Below, piece by piece: positions 41,488 to 49,315 of a stretch of 64,000 nt of DNA. Position 1 is the stretch's first letter. Each line of letters begins with the position of its first letter. The notes under the pieces are model-generated. The model saw only the letters and a program-made list of their open reading frames with translations, was not told where the DNA came from and did no database searches. The stretch spans positions 432,504-496,503 of the forward strand of contig QHVB01000025.1 of the NCBI GenBank assembly GCA_003222195.1, in the 5' to 3' direction. The position numbers were made by a program, and so were the translations under genes. Source of the DNA: Gemmatimonadota bacterium (GTDB taxonomy: Bacteria; Gemmatimonadota; Gemmatimonadetes; Gemmatimonadales; GWC2-71-9).

Positions 41488-42315
41488 GTGGCCGGCACCC
41501 TCTACGTTGTCGCGACGCCCCTCGGCAACCTCGGCGACCTCTCGCCGCGCGCCGCCGACACGCTGAAGCGCGTGGCGGCGGTCGCCGCCGAGGACACGCG
41601 TCACAGCAAACCGCTCCTCCACCACGTCGGCTCGAAAGCCGAGCTGATCAGCTTCCACGAGCACTCCTCCGATCGCGCCCTGGAGCGCATCCTGCGCATC
41701 CTTACAGAGGGGCGGGACGTTGCGCTGATCACCGATGCCGGCACGCCCGCGATCAGCGATCCTGGGGTCGACCTTGTGGCGGCAGCACGCGAACGCGGCG
41801 TTCCAATCGTGACGATCCCCGGCCCGACCGCCGTGGCAGCGAGTCTGGCCGTTTGCGGGATCCCAGCCGACCGCTATCTGTTTCTCGGATTCCTGCCTCG
41901 TAAAGGGAGCGACCGCCGCCGTTTACTCTCGACCGCCGCCGCCAGCGAATGGACCGTCGTGATGTTCGAGGCCCCGAATCGCGTCACGCAGCTGCTCGCC
42001 GATCTTGCGGAGGCATGTGGTCCCGAACGGCAGGCCGCCGTCTCTCGTGAGTTGACGAAGGTGTTCGAGGAGACACGTGCGGGGACGTTGCAGGAATTGT
42101 CAGCGCACTATGCAGAGGCTCCCGTGCGTGGCGAGGTTACGGTGGTGCTCTCGGGGACCGGCAAGCAGCGCGTCGAAGAGCCACCCCCGGATGCGGGTGA
42201 ACGCGCCAAGGCTCTGCTTGCTGAAGGCTTGTCGCGCAAGGATGTGGCTCATCGATTGGCGGAAGAAACCGGAATTTCACGGAATACGGCGTACAAATTG
42301 GTGAGTGAACTATGA
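41488..42315 (+). CDS. rsmI: 16S rRNA (cytidine-1402 2'-O)-methyltransferase
   Basis: 275 residues from GTG 41488. This tetrapyrrole-methylase-fold enzyme 2'-O-methylates C1402 of 16S rRNA. Motifs: LYVVATPLGNLGDLSPRA, VAAEDTRHSKPLL, DVALITDAGTPAISDPG, PIVTIPGPTAVAASLAVCGIP, FLGFLPRKGSDRR, VVMFEAPNRVTQLLADL and SRELTKVFEETRAG. The C-terminal KDVAHRLAEETGISRNTAYKLVSEL is the usual small helical domain. Its stop overlaps the DUF4159 start (ATGA). Confidence 0.96.
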   Translation: MAGTLYVVATPLGNLGDLSPRAADTLKRVAAVAAEDTRHSKPLLHHVGSKAELISFHEHSSDRALERILRILTEGRDVALITDAGTPAISDPGVDLVAAARERGVPIVTIPGPTAVAASLAVCGIPADRYLFLGFLPRKGSDRRRLLSTAAASEWTVVMFEAPNRVTQLLADLAEACGPERQAAVSRELTKVFEETRAGTLQELSAHYAEAPVRGEVTVVLSGTGKQRVEEPPPDAGERAKALLAEGLSRKDVAHRLAEETGISRNTAYKLVSEL

Positions 42316-43010
42316 AACAGGGCGGTTGGGCGGTTGGGCGGTTAGGCGGTTTGGTAATGCTCGCGGCGCTGTGTTTTCCAACCGCCGAACCGCCAAACCG
42401 CTTAACCGCCGCCTCTCTCACCATCGGCCGCCTCCACTACGACGGCGGTGGCGACTGGTACGCGAACCCCTCGAGTCTCCCGAATCTGCTGGCCGCGCTG
42501 CGCGAGCGGACGACCCTCCCGGTCGCCGACCGCGAACGCGTCGTGACCCTGACGGGGCCGGAGCTGTGGGACGTCCCTTACATCTATATGACGGGTCACG
42601 GGAACGTGCGCTTCTCCGATGTCGAGATGCGCAACCTGCGCCACTATCTCGAGCAAGGTGGGTTCTTCCATGCCGACGACAATTATGGAATGGACAAGTC
42701 ATTCCGGCGCGAGATCGCGCGCGTGTTTCCGGATCACCCGATGGTTGAAGTCCCGTTGACGCACCCGATTTACAACCTCGTCTACGCCTTTCCGAAGGGC
42801 ATTCCGAAGATCCACGAGCACGACGGTCTGCCTGCCCAGGGGTTCGGCATTTTTTTGGGAGACCGCCTCGTCGTATACTATTCCTACCAGTCGGATCTCG
42901 GGGACGGATGGGAGGATTCGACGGTGCATCATGACCCCCCTGAGCTTCACGAGGCGGCATTGCGGATGGGCGTGAATCTCTTCACCTACGCAGTCAGCGG
43001 GATCAAGTGA
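42312..43010 (+). CDS. DUF4159-domain secreted protein
   Basis: 232 residues. The N-terminal leader (GGWAVGRLGGLVMLAALCF) is encoded by one arm and the loop of a fold-back repeat, and the other arm encodes PTAEPPNRLTAAS. The DUF4159 body follows: LTIGRLHYDGGGDWYANPSSLPNLLAALRERT, YIYMTGHGNVRFSD, LRHYLEQGGFFHADDNYGMDKSFRREIARVFPDHP and LGDRLVVYYSYQSDLGDGWED. DUF4159 resembles a class I glutamine-amidotransferase-like fold and is commonly found beside DUF4175, MoxR and VWA-type genes. Its stop overlaps the DUF4175 gene (GTGA). Confidence 0.88.
   Translation: MKQGGWAVGRLGGLVMLAALCFPTAEPPNRLTAASLTIGRLHYDGGGDWYANPSSLPNLLAALRERTTLPVADRERVVTLTGPELWDVPYIYMTGHGNVRFSDVEMRNLRHYLEQGGFFHADDNYGMDKSFRREIARVFPDHPMVEVPLTHPIYNLVYAFPKGIPKIHEHDGLPAQGFGIFLGDRLVVYYSYQSDLGDGWEDSTVHHDPPELHEAALRMGVNLFTYAVSGIK
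42321..42410. repeat. Fold-back array of 8-base units (GGCGGTTN), within DUF4159 gene
   Basis: Four direct copies of GGCGGTTN (42321-42354) are followed by a 23-base loop and four inverted copies AACCGCNN (42378-42410). The whole can fold into a hairpin of about 33 pairs. The same architecture with related units occurs at 48040-48121. Confidence 0.75.
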
Positions 43011-46000
43011 CGGAGACGGCGCGCCGGCTGCGTCGTCTGGGGGCTCCCCACGCGCGCGCCCGCGCGTTCGCGGTTGTGCTCGGCGGTCTCGGCGCGGCGC
43101 TGGCGGCGGCCGCGCTCGGACTCGCGCTGTCGCCCGCCGTTTCGGGTGTGACCCTCGCGTGGGTGCTGATTGGCGCGTGCGCGGCTGCGGCAACCTGGGC
43201 GGTGCGCCGCGCGCGCCGCGCCGCGGCGGCGCCGGTTCTGGGCCGGCTGATTGAAGGCGCCGCGGGCGGGCGCGCCGGCAGCATCGTTGGTGTCGTGAGC
43301 CCTACGGCGGGGGAGGGCAGCGGCTCGAGCGCCGCGCTCCTGCACGCCGCGGACACGCGCGCGGCGGCGGTCGTGTCGGTCGCTGCGCCGAGCGTCAATG
43401 GCCTGCTGCGGCGCACGACCTACCGCCATGTAGCGACCGGCGCGGGCGCCGCCCTCACGGGTGTGCTGCTGTTTCTCGCGGGCTCACCGGCTTCCGGTCG
43501 CGCCGCGGCGTTCTGGCACCCGGTGCGCACGTGGCGCGACGCGCACGCGCCAGTCCGCCTGGTGGTCGACCGGCGAACGGTGCGTCGCGGCGGCAGCGTG
43601 ATCGCGACGATCACGGTCCCCGGCGCCACGCGCGTGACGCTGTGGACACGCGGTCGCGGGGAGCCCTGGAAGGCGATGCTCCTATCGCTCGATACGGACG
43701 GGCACGTCGTCCGGCAGGTGGGCCCGCTTGAATCCGACTTGTACCTCCGAGCCGCGAGCGGCGGCCGCTCGAGCGGTGAAATCAGAATCGACGTGGCGCT
43801 ACCGGCGTTTCTCGCGGATCTCGGACTGACGGCGCGCTTTCCTTCATATCTGGGCCGCTCCGACGAGCCGCTGCTGGTCGGCCCCCCCTCCCCCCCCGAT
43901 GCGATCCCGCTGCCCGCCGGGACAACGGTGCTGACGAGCGGAACGGCCAGTGTGCCGCTGGCAAGCGCCGCCTGGACGCTCGAATCGCACGTTGAGCGGC
44001 TGCGCGTCAATGGCACGCGCATCGACGGCCGCTTTACGCCCGCGGCCAGCGGCACGTGGCGCCTTCAGGCGCTGAACGGTGACGGCTCACCGCTCGAAGG
44101 GGCGACGCCTGAGCTGCACCTGCTGATCGTGCCCGATTCCGCTCCCGTCGTGACGGTCCCGGTGCCGGGACGCGACACGACGCTGCCGATTTCTCTCCAT
44201 CAGCAGCTGGTCGCCGATGTGCGCGACGATCACGGGATCTCGCGACTTTCCGTCGTGAGCTGGCGGGTGAGCCGCACCGGCCGCATCGGCGAGGCAGTCC
44301 GCGAGTCGCTCGATGTCAGCGGCGTCGGTGACCGCGCGATCGTGCAGGGGCGGCTCGACGCCGAACACCGCGGGCTGCTGCCCGGTGACACGTTGCGGTT
44401 TTATGTCGAAGCGCTCGATAACGCGCCAACGCCACATGTCGGTCGCAGTCCCGAGATCGCGCTGCGCCTGCCCAGCATGGAGGAGCTGCGCGCGGAAGCG
44501 CGGGCTGCCGCGCGGGCGGTGGCGAACGCCGCGGACTCCGTCTCCGCCGCCCAGCGAGAGCTGAGCGACCGGACCCGCGATCTCGCGGAGGAACGCAGTC
44601 GTGATTCGGATGGGCGGGCGAGCGCGCGGCCAGGCAGCAACCAGCAGCAGGGCGCGATGTCGTTCCAGTCCACGCAGCGCACCGAGGAGATCGCCCGCGA
44701 TCAGGCGGCGATGTCGCAGCGCGTCCAAGAGCTGGCGCAGGCGGTCGAGCAAATCGCGCGCGCGGCAAAGGCGGCGGGCATCGATGACAGCGCGTTCCAG
44801 AATCGCTTGCGCGAAGTGCAGGAGCTGCTGGAGCGGGCGCTCACGCCGGAGCTCGAGCAAAGGCTGCGCGAGCTGCAGGAAGCGCTGGCGCGTCTCGATC
44901 CGGAGGCCACACGCCAGGCGCTGCAACGCCTGGCGGAGGCGCAACAGCAGCTGCGCCGCGAGCTCGAGCGGAGTGAGGAGCTGTTCAAGCGCGCGGCGAT
45001 CGAGGGCGAGCTCGCCTCCTTGGCCAAGGATGCGGAAGACCTGCAGCGTCGCCAGGCCGAATGGACGAAAACGGACGCGCAGCATCCTGATTCGGCGGCG
45101 GCCGCGGCGGAGCGGGATCTCGCCACAGCGACCGATTCGCTCGCCACAGGGGTCGAACGCGCGGGGCAGAGGCTGCCGCTCGAGCGGTCGCAGGCGGCGG
45201 CGCGCCGGGCGCAGCGGGCCATGCAGGAAGCGGCTGAGGCGGCCAGTCAACGCAATGCACGCCAGGCGCGGGCGTCCGGACAGGAGGCCGCCGATTCGCT
45301 GGCGCAGCTGCCGGACGCGCTGCGGCGCCGGCGGGACTCACTCACGTCCGCCTGGCGACAGGAGACGGTGGACGCGCTGAATCGCGCGCTGGCCGAAACG
45401 GCGGCGCTGGCGCAGCGGCAACAGGACGTCGCCGACGCCCTGCGAGATGGGCAGGCGGGCGCGGCGACACGGGCACGCCAGGCGGCCATCGAAGAAGGCA
45501 CCCACGCGATCGAGCAGGAGGTCGGAGCCGCGGCCGGTCGTCACGCGCTCGTCTCGCCGCAGATCGAGGCCGCGCTCGGCTACGCGCAGAATCAGATGAA
45601 GCAGGCACGCGAGCAGCTCGAGCAGGGCGATCCCAACGCCGCCGTCGCCGCCCCATTCGCCGAGCAGGCGCTCGACGCGCTCAACGCGACCGCGCACGCG
45701 CTGGTCCGGACAGCGCAGCGCGTCGCCGGGGCGCAGTCGGGATCGGGGTTCCAGGAGGCGCTGGAGCAGCTGGCCCGCATGGCGCAAGAGCAGCAGGGGA
45801 TGAATGGCGACGCGCAGGGTCTCTTACCGATGATGGGTGCGGGCGGGGAAGCGATGATGCAGCGGCTGCGCGAGCTCGCCGGGCGCCAGCGCGCGCTCGC
45901 CGAGCAGCTCGAACGCCTGCAGGCGGGCGGCGACGCCAGTGCCGCCGGCGCCCTGGCGCAGGAAGCCCGCGAATTGGCGCGCCAGCTCGAGGCGGGCAGG

Positions 46001-46282
46001 CTCGACGCCCGAACGATCGCGCGACAGGAGCGGCTGTATCGCAAGCTGCTCGACGCCGGCCGCAGCCTGACGGGCGACGAACCGGACGAGCAGAAAGAGC
46101 GCACGAGCCGCTCGGCCACGGCCGCCGACAGCGTCCACATTCCGGCCGCGCTGCGGCCGGGGGCGACCGGCACCGGCCCGCGCGTTCGCTACCCGACCTG
46201 GGACGAGCTGAGCGGACTCACGCCGGAGCAGCGGCGCCTGGTGCTCGAGTACTTCCGCCGCCTGAATGAGACGAAGCATTAA
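43007..46282 (+). CDS. DUF4175-family membrane protein with long coiled coil
   Basis: 1091 residues from GTG 43007. Two transmembrane helices near the N-terminus (FAVVLGGLGAALAAAALGLAL and VTLAWVLIGACAAAATWAV) and a third near 145-160 are followed by beta-sandwich modules (VRLVVDRRTVRRGGSVIATITVPGATRVTLW, LGLTARFPSYLGRSDEPL) and then from about residue 490 to 1040 an extended Gln/Glu/Arg-rich coiled coil. The C-terminus ends YPTWDELSGLTPEQRRLVLEYFRRLN. This is the organisation of DUF4175 proteins, found with DUF4159 and TPR proteins in surface or secretion-related operons; a mechanical or scaffold role is likely. A C7-T-C8 tract lies at 43882-43897. Confidence 0.85.
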   Translation: MTETARRLRRLGAPHARARAFAVVLGGLGAALAAAALGLALSPAVSGVTLAWVLIGACAAAATWAVRRARRAAAAPVLGRLIEGAAGGRAGSIVGVVSPTAGEGSGSSAALLHAADTRAAAVVSVAAPSVNGLLRRTTYRHVATGAGAALTGVLLFLAGSPASGRAAAFWHPVRTWRDAHAPVRLVVDRRTVRRGGSVIATITVPGATRVTLWTRGRGEPWKAMLLSLDTDGHVVRQVGPLESDLYLRAASGGRSSGEIRIDVALPAFLADLGLTARFPSYLGRSDEPLLVGPPSPPDAIPLPAGTTVLTSGTASVPLASAAWTLESHVERLRVNGTRIDGRFTPAASGTWRLQALNGDGSPLEGATPELHLLIVPDSAPVVTVPVPGRDTTLPISLHQQLVADVRDDHGISRLSVVSWRVSRTGRIGEAVRESLDVSGVGDRAIVQGRLDAEHRGLLPGDTLRFYVEALDNAPTPHVGRSPEIALRLPSMEELRAEARAAARAVANAADSVSAAQRELSDRTRDLAEERSRDSDGRASARPGSNQQQGAMSFQSTQRTEEIARDQAAMSQRVQELAQAVEQIARAAKAAGIDDSAFQNRLREVQELLERALTPELEQRLRELQEALARLDPEATRQALQRLAEAQQQLRRELERSEELFKRAAIEGELASLAKDAEDLQRRQAEWTKTDAQHPDSAAAAAERDLATATDSLATGVERAGQRLPLERSQAAARRAQRAMQEAAEAASQRNARQARASGQEAADSLAQLPDALRRRRDSLTSAWRQETVDALNRALAETAALAQRQQDVADALRDGQAGAATRARQAAIEEGTHAIEQEVGAAAGRHALVSPQIEAALGYAQNQMKQAREQLEQGDPNAAVAAPFAEQALDALNATAHALVRTAQRVAGAQSGSGFQEALEQLARMAQEQQGMNGDAQGLLPMMGAGGEAMMQRLRELAGRQRALAEQLERLQAGGDASAAGALAQEARELARQLEAGRLDARTIARQERLYRKLLDAGRSLTGDEPDEQKERTSRSATAADSVHIPAALRPGATGTGPRVRYPTWDELSGLTPEQRRLVLEYFRRLNETKH

Positions 46283-48020
46283 GCTCGCGATCGGCTTCCT
46301 GATTGCGTTGCCGTGGCTTGCGCGCGCGCAAGCTATCGGCCCCGGCTTTGAGCTCGAACGCGCCGGTCGGTACGCCGATGCCGCGTCCGTCTACCTCACG
46401 ACTGTCCGCGGCGATCCGACGAACATTCCCGCACTGCTCGGCCTCGAGCGCGCACTCTTCATCTTGAACCGGATGCCCGAGCTGCTGCCGCTGGTGCAGA
46501 GTGCGCGCGCGGGGCTGCCGGACAGCCCTGCACTGCGCAGTCTCGAGCTCCGCGTGTACGCGGCGCTGAATCAGCTCGATTCATTGGAGACCATCGCGCG
46601 CCGTTGGGCCGCGTCGGCCCCGGAGAGCGAGGCCCCCTACCGCGAGTGGGGACAGGCTCTCGCTGATCGCCGCCAGTGGGATGAAGCGCGACGCGCGTTT
46701 CTCATCGGCAGGCGGACGCTGGGCGGTGACGGCACGCTCGCGCTCGAGCTGGCTCAGCTCGAGCAGCGCGCGGGGAATTGGGAAGCAGCCGCGGCGGAAT
46801 GGGGGCGTGCGGTCACGCGCTCGGCTGACGTCGGTCCCAACGCCGCGAGCCAGCTGGTGGATGCGCCGGTCGCGCTCCACGATCGCGTGGCGCGTGTGCT
46901 AACGGCGCCGGCCCCAGCGACATCCGCGCGCGCGCGGAGGCTGGGCGCCGAAGTCCTGCTCACCTGGGGGCAGCCGAGTGCAGCCTGGGTCGCGATGGAA
47001 TCGACGCTAGGCGCCCGCGCAGGGGACAGCGAGGCGCCCGACGCGCTGCGACGCTTCGCCGATCTCGCAGGCGTCCTGACGACGCCGGAAGGGCATCGCG
47101 TCCGCGGACTCGCGCTGACACGCTGGGCGGAGCTGGAGGGTGTGCCATGGCAGGACGCGTCGCGGGCGCGCGCCGAGGCGGTGCGGGAGCTGCTCGACGG
47201 CGGCGACAAGGCCGGCGCTCGCCGCGTGCTCGAGGGACTGACGACGGATTCGGCGGCGCCCGCCGAGGCTCACGCCGTAGCCGAGGCGGCGCTGCTGCAG
47301 GTGCTGATCGCCGACGGTCAGCTCGACGTCGCCGAGGAGCGCCTGTCGGCCGCTCGCACAACGCTGGCTGCCGACGACGGGGCGTCATTGCGGCTCGCGT
47401 TATCGAAGGCGCGGGTCGCACGGGGGGAGCTGGATCGTGCCGAGGCGGCGTTGGGGAATGACTCGAGCGTCACGGGCGTCGCGCAACGCGGCTGGGTATC
47501 GCTGTATCGGGGCAATCTGAAAGCGGCGATGGAGGCATTTCGACTTGCCGGCCCGTATGCGGCCGACCGCGCGGCCGCGACCGAACGCACGGCGATGATG
47601 GCGATGCTGCAGCGCATTCAGCAAGAGTCGAGTCCCGAGCTGGGCGCCGCGCTGCTCGCCCTCGCACGCGGCGATTCGGTCGGTGCAATCGCGGCGCTGC
47701 GCCGCGCCGCCGCGAGGCTCCCGGAACAAGGCGGGCGGCTCGAAGTCCTGCTCCTCGCCGGCCAAGTGGCCTCGCAGAAGGGCGGCGATCAGGAGCCGAC
47801 CGCCACGGCGCTCTTCGACGAGATCGTGCGCGCCGGTGGTGAAGGCGCTGCCCCCGCGGCCGCGGAGCTCGAATGGGCGCGCCTGCTTGTGCGCCGGGGC
47901 GAAAACGCCGCGGCCATCCCACACCTCGAGCATTTGATTTTGACCCATCCGAACAGCGCGTTCGTCCCCGAAGCTCGCAGGGTGCTCGAGCGAGCGAAGG
48001 GAGCGATTCCGAAATCGTGA
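46266..48020 (+). CDS. TPR-repeat periplasmic protein
   Basis: 584 residues from ATG 46266, overlapping the DUF4175 stop by 17 bases. A signal peptide (MRRSIKLAIGFLIALPWLARAQ) precedes tandem helical hairpins of TPR type: ELERAGRYADAASVYLTTVRGDPTNIPALLGLERALFI, APYREWGQALADRRQWDEARRAFLIG, LALELAQLEQRAGNWEAAAAEWGRAV and ENAAAIPHLEHLILTHPNSAFVPEARRVLERAK at the C-terminus. Such proteins assemble partners; here the DUF4159 and DUF4175 products are candidates. Its stop overlaps the next gene (GTGA). Confidence 0.82.
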   Translation: MRRSIKLAIGFLIALPWLARAQAIGPGFELERAGRYADAASVYLTTVRGDPTNIPALLGLERALFILNRMPELLPLVQSARAGLPDSPALRSLELRVYAALNQLDSLETIARRWAASAPESEAPYREWGQALADRRQWDEARRAFLIGRRTLGGDGTLALELAQLEQRAGNWEAAAAEWGRAVTRSADVGPNAASQLVDAPVALHDRVARVLTAPAPATSARARRLGAEVLLTWGQPSAAWVAMESTLGARAGDSEAPDALRRFADLAGVLTTPEGHRVRGLALTRWAELEGVPWQDASRARAEAVRELLDGGDKAGARRVLEGLTTDSAAPAEAHAVAEAALLQVLIADGQLDVAEERLSAARTTLAADDGASLRLALSKARVARGELDRAEAALGNDSSVTGVAQRGWVSLYRGNLKAAMEAFRLAGPYAADRAAATERTAMMAMLQRIQQESSPELGAALLALARGDSVGAIAALRRAAARLPEQGGRLEVLLLAGQVASQKGGDQEPTATALFDEIVRAGGEGAAPAAAELEWARLLVRRGENAAAIPHLEHLILTHPNSAFVPEARRVLERAKGAIPKS

Positions 48021-49315
48021 AGCGGCGGGAATTCTTATCGGCGGTTGGGCGGATCGGCGGATCGGCGGTTGGGGCACACCTGTTTGGCCTCCATCCGCCG
48101 ATCCGGCTATCCGCCGTTCCGTCACTCCTTATCCCAATGGACGACGCGCAAACCGATCATCTCAAGGCCTACGGTCTCACCTACCGCGCGATCCAGGCCG
48201 GTCTCAAAGCCGAATGGCTGCTCAACTATCGCGGTGGGTCGTTTCTCATTCCGGACCTCGACGCGTTGCGGCGCGATGCGGCGCTCAACGGCATCCGCAC
48301 CGAGCCGGTCGACAGCGCATTGACGGCGGTGCGGGGCGAAATCGAAGCGAGCAACATGGATGCGGTGCCGCTCGAGAAGGCATCCAAGGTTGCCGTGTAC
48401 GCGCCCCCGAACGCGGCGCCGTGGGACGACGCCGTGACCATGGCGCTGCAGTACGCCGGCATCTCATTCACGAAGATCTGGGATTCCGAGGTGATGAATG
48501 GGTCGCTGAAGGACTACGACTGGTTGCACCTGCATCACGAGGACTTCACCGGCCAGTATTCGAAGTTCTTCCTGATTTACTCCGGGATGTCGTGGCTCGC
48601 CGACATGGTGCAGCGCAACACCGACATTGCGCGCCGGCTCGGGTTTGGAACCGTCCCCGATCTCAAGAAAGCGGTGGCGCGGGGGATTCGCGGGTACGTG
48701 GAGAACGGCGGGTTCCTCTTCGCGATGTGCACGGCGACCGAGACGATCGACCTCGCGCTCGCGGCCGAGAAGGTGGACATCGCGGCGACGTTCGCCGACG
48801 GCACGCCGATCGATCCCGATGCCGACGCCAAGCTCGATTGGTCGAAGAGTTTCGCGTTTACGGGCGCGCACATCGAGACCAATCCCCTGATCGCGAGCTT
48901 TTCGGACATCGACGGGCACCAGGTGAACGGCGGCGCGCGCCGCCAGCCGCTCGGAGCGTTCACGCTGTTCAACTTCAGCGCGAAGATCGACCCGGTGCCC
49001 ACGATGCTGGTGCAAAATCACCGGCAGGTGATCCCCGATTTCTACGGCCTGACGACGTCGTTTACGCGCAACCGGCTGAAGCCGGGCGTCACCGTCCTCG
49101 CGGAAGAAGAGGGCGCACCGTGGGTGAAGTACGTCCATGGAGACCTGGGGAAAGGCACCTGGACTTTCTTCGGCGGCCATGATCCGGAAGACCCGCAACA
49201 CCAGATCGGCGATCCACCGACCGATCTGTCGCTGCACCCGCATTCGCCCGGCTATCGGCTGATTCTGAACAACGTGCTCTTTCCGGCGGCCAAGAAGCGC
49301 GAGCTCAAGACGTGA
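48017..49315 (+). CDS. Tat-exported protein of the 'asparagine synthetase B' annotated family (function unknown)
   Basis: 432 residues from GTG 48017. The N-terminus KRREFLS is a twin-arginine motif; the following hydrophobic stretch is encoded by a fold-back repeat. The mature protein is highly ordered: PMDDAQTDHLKAYGLTYRAIQAGLKAEWLLNYRGGSFLIPD, ASNMDAVPLEKASKVAVYAPPNAAPWDDAVTMALQYAGI, DWLHLHHEDFTGQYSKFF and NGGFLFAMCTATETIDLALAA. Proteins of this kind in Bacteroidota are often labelled asparagine synthetase B, yet no ATP-pyrophosphatase or Ntn-hydrolase motif is visible. It may have a glutamine-amidotransferase-like fold related to DUF4159. Coupled by GTGA to genes on both sides. Confidence 0.75.
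   Translation: MKRREFLSAVGRIGGSAVGAHLFGLHPPIRLSAVPSLLIPMDDAQTDHLKAYGLTYRAIQAGLKAEWLLNYRGGSFLIPDLDALRRDAALNGIRTEPVDSALTAVRGEIEASNMDAVPLEKASKVAVYAPPNAAPWDDAVTMALQYAGISFTKIWDSEVMNGSLKDYDWLHLHHEDFTGQYSKFFLIYSGMSWLADMVQRNTDIARRLGFGTVPDLKKAVARGIRGYVENGGFLFAMCTATETIDLALAAEKVDIAATFADGTPIDPDADAKLDWSKSFAFTGAHIETNPLIASFSDIDGHQVNGGARRQPLGAFTLFNFSAKIDPVPTMLVQNHRQVIPDFYGLTTSFTRNRLKPGVTVLAEEEGAPWVKYVHGDLGKGTWTFFGGHDPEDPQHQIGDPPTDLSLHPHSPGYRLILNNVLFPAAKKRELKT
48040..48121. repeat. Fold-back array of 8-base units (GGCGGWTN), within the Tat-signal coding region
   Basis: Arm one (48040-48074) holds four units, GGCGGTTG, GGCGGATC, GGCGGATC and GGCGGTTG; arm two (48092-48121) holds inverted ATCCGCCN units. It encodes residues about 9-35 of the Tat-exported protein. 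The unit length and GGCGG core match the array at 42321. Confidence 0.72.

Noticed and set aside
42321..42410. CRISPR array
   Set aside because: Units are only 8 bases with no spacers and they invert halfway; no cas genes are nearby.
44087..45250. Minus-strand open frames opposite the DUF4175 coiled coil
   Set aside because: Leu/Arg-rich antisense of Gln/Glu/Arg coiled-coil codons; no start signal or motif.
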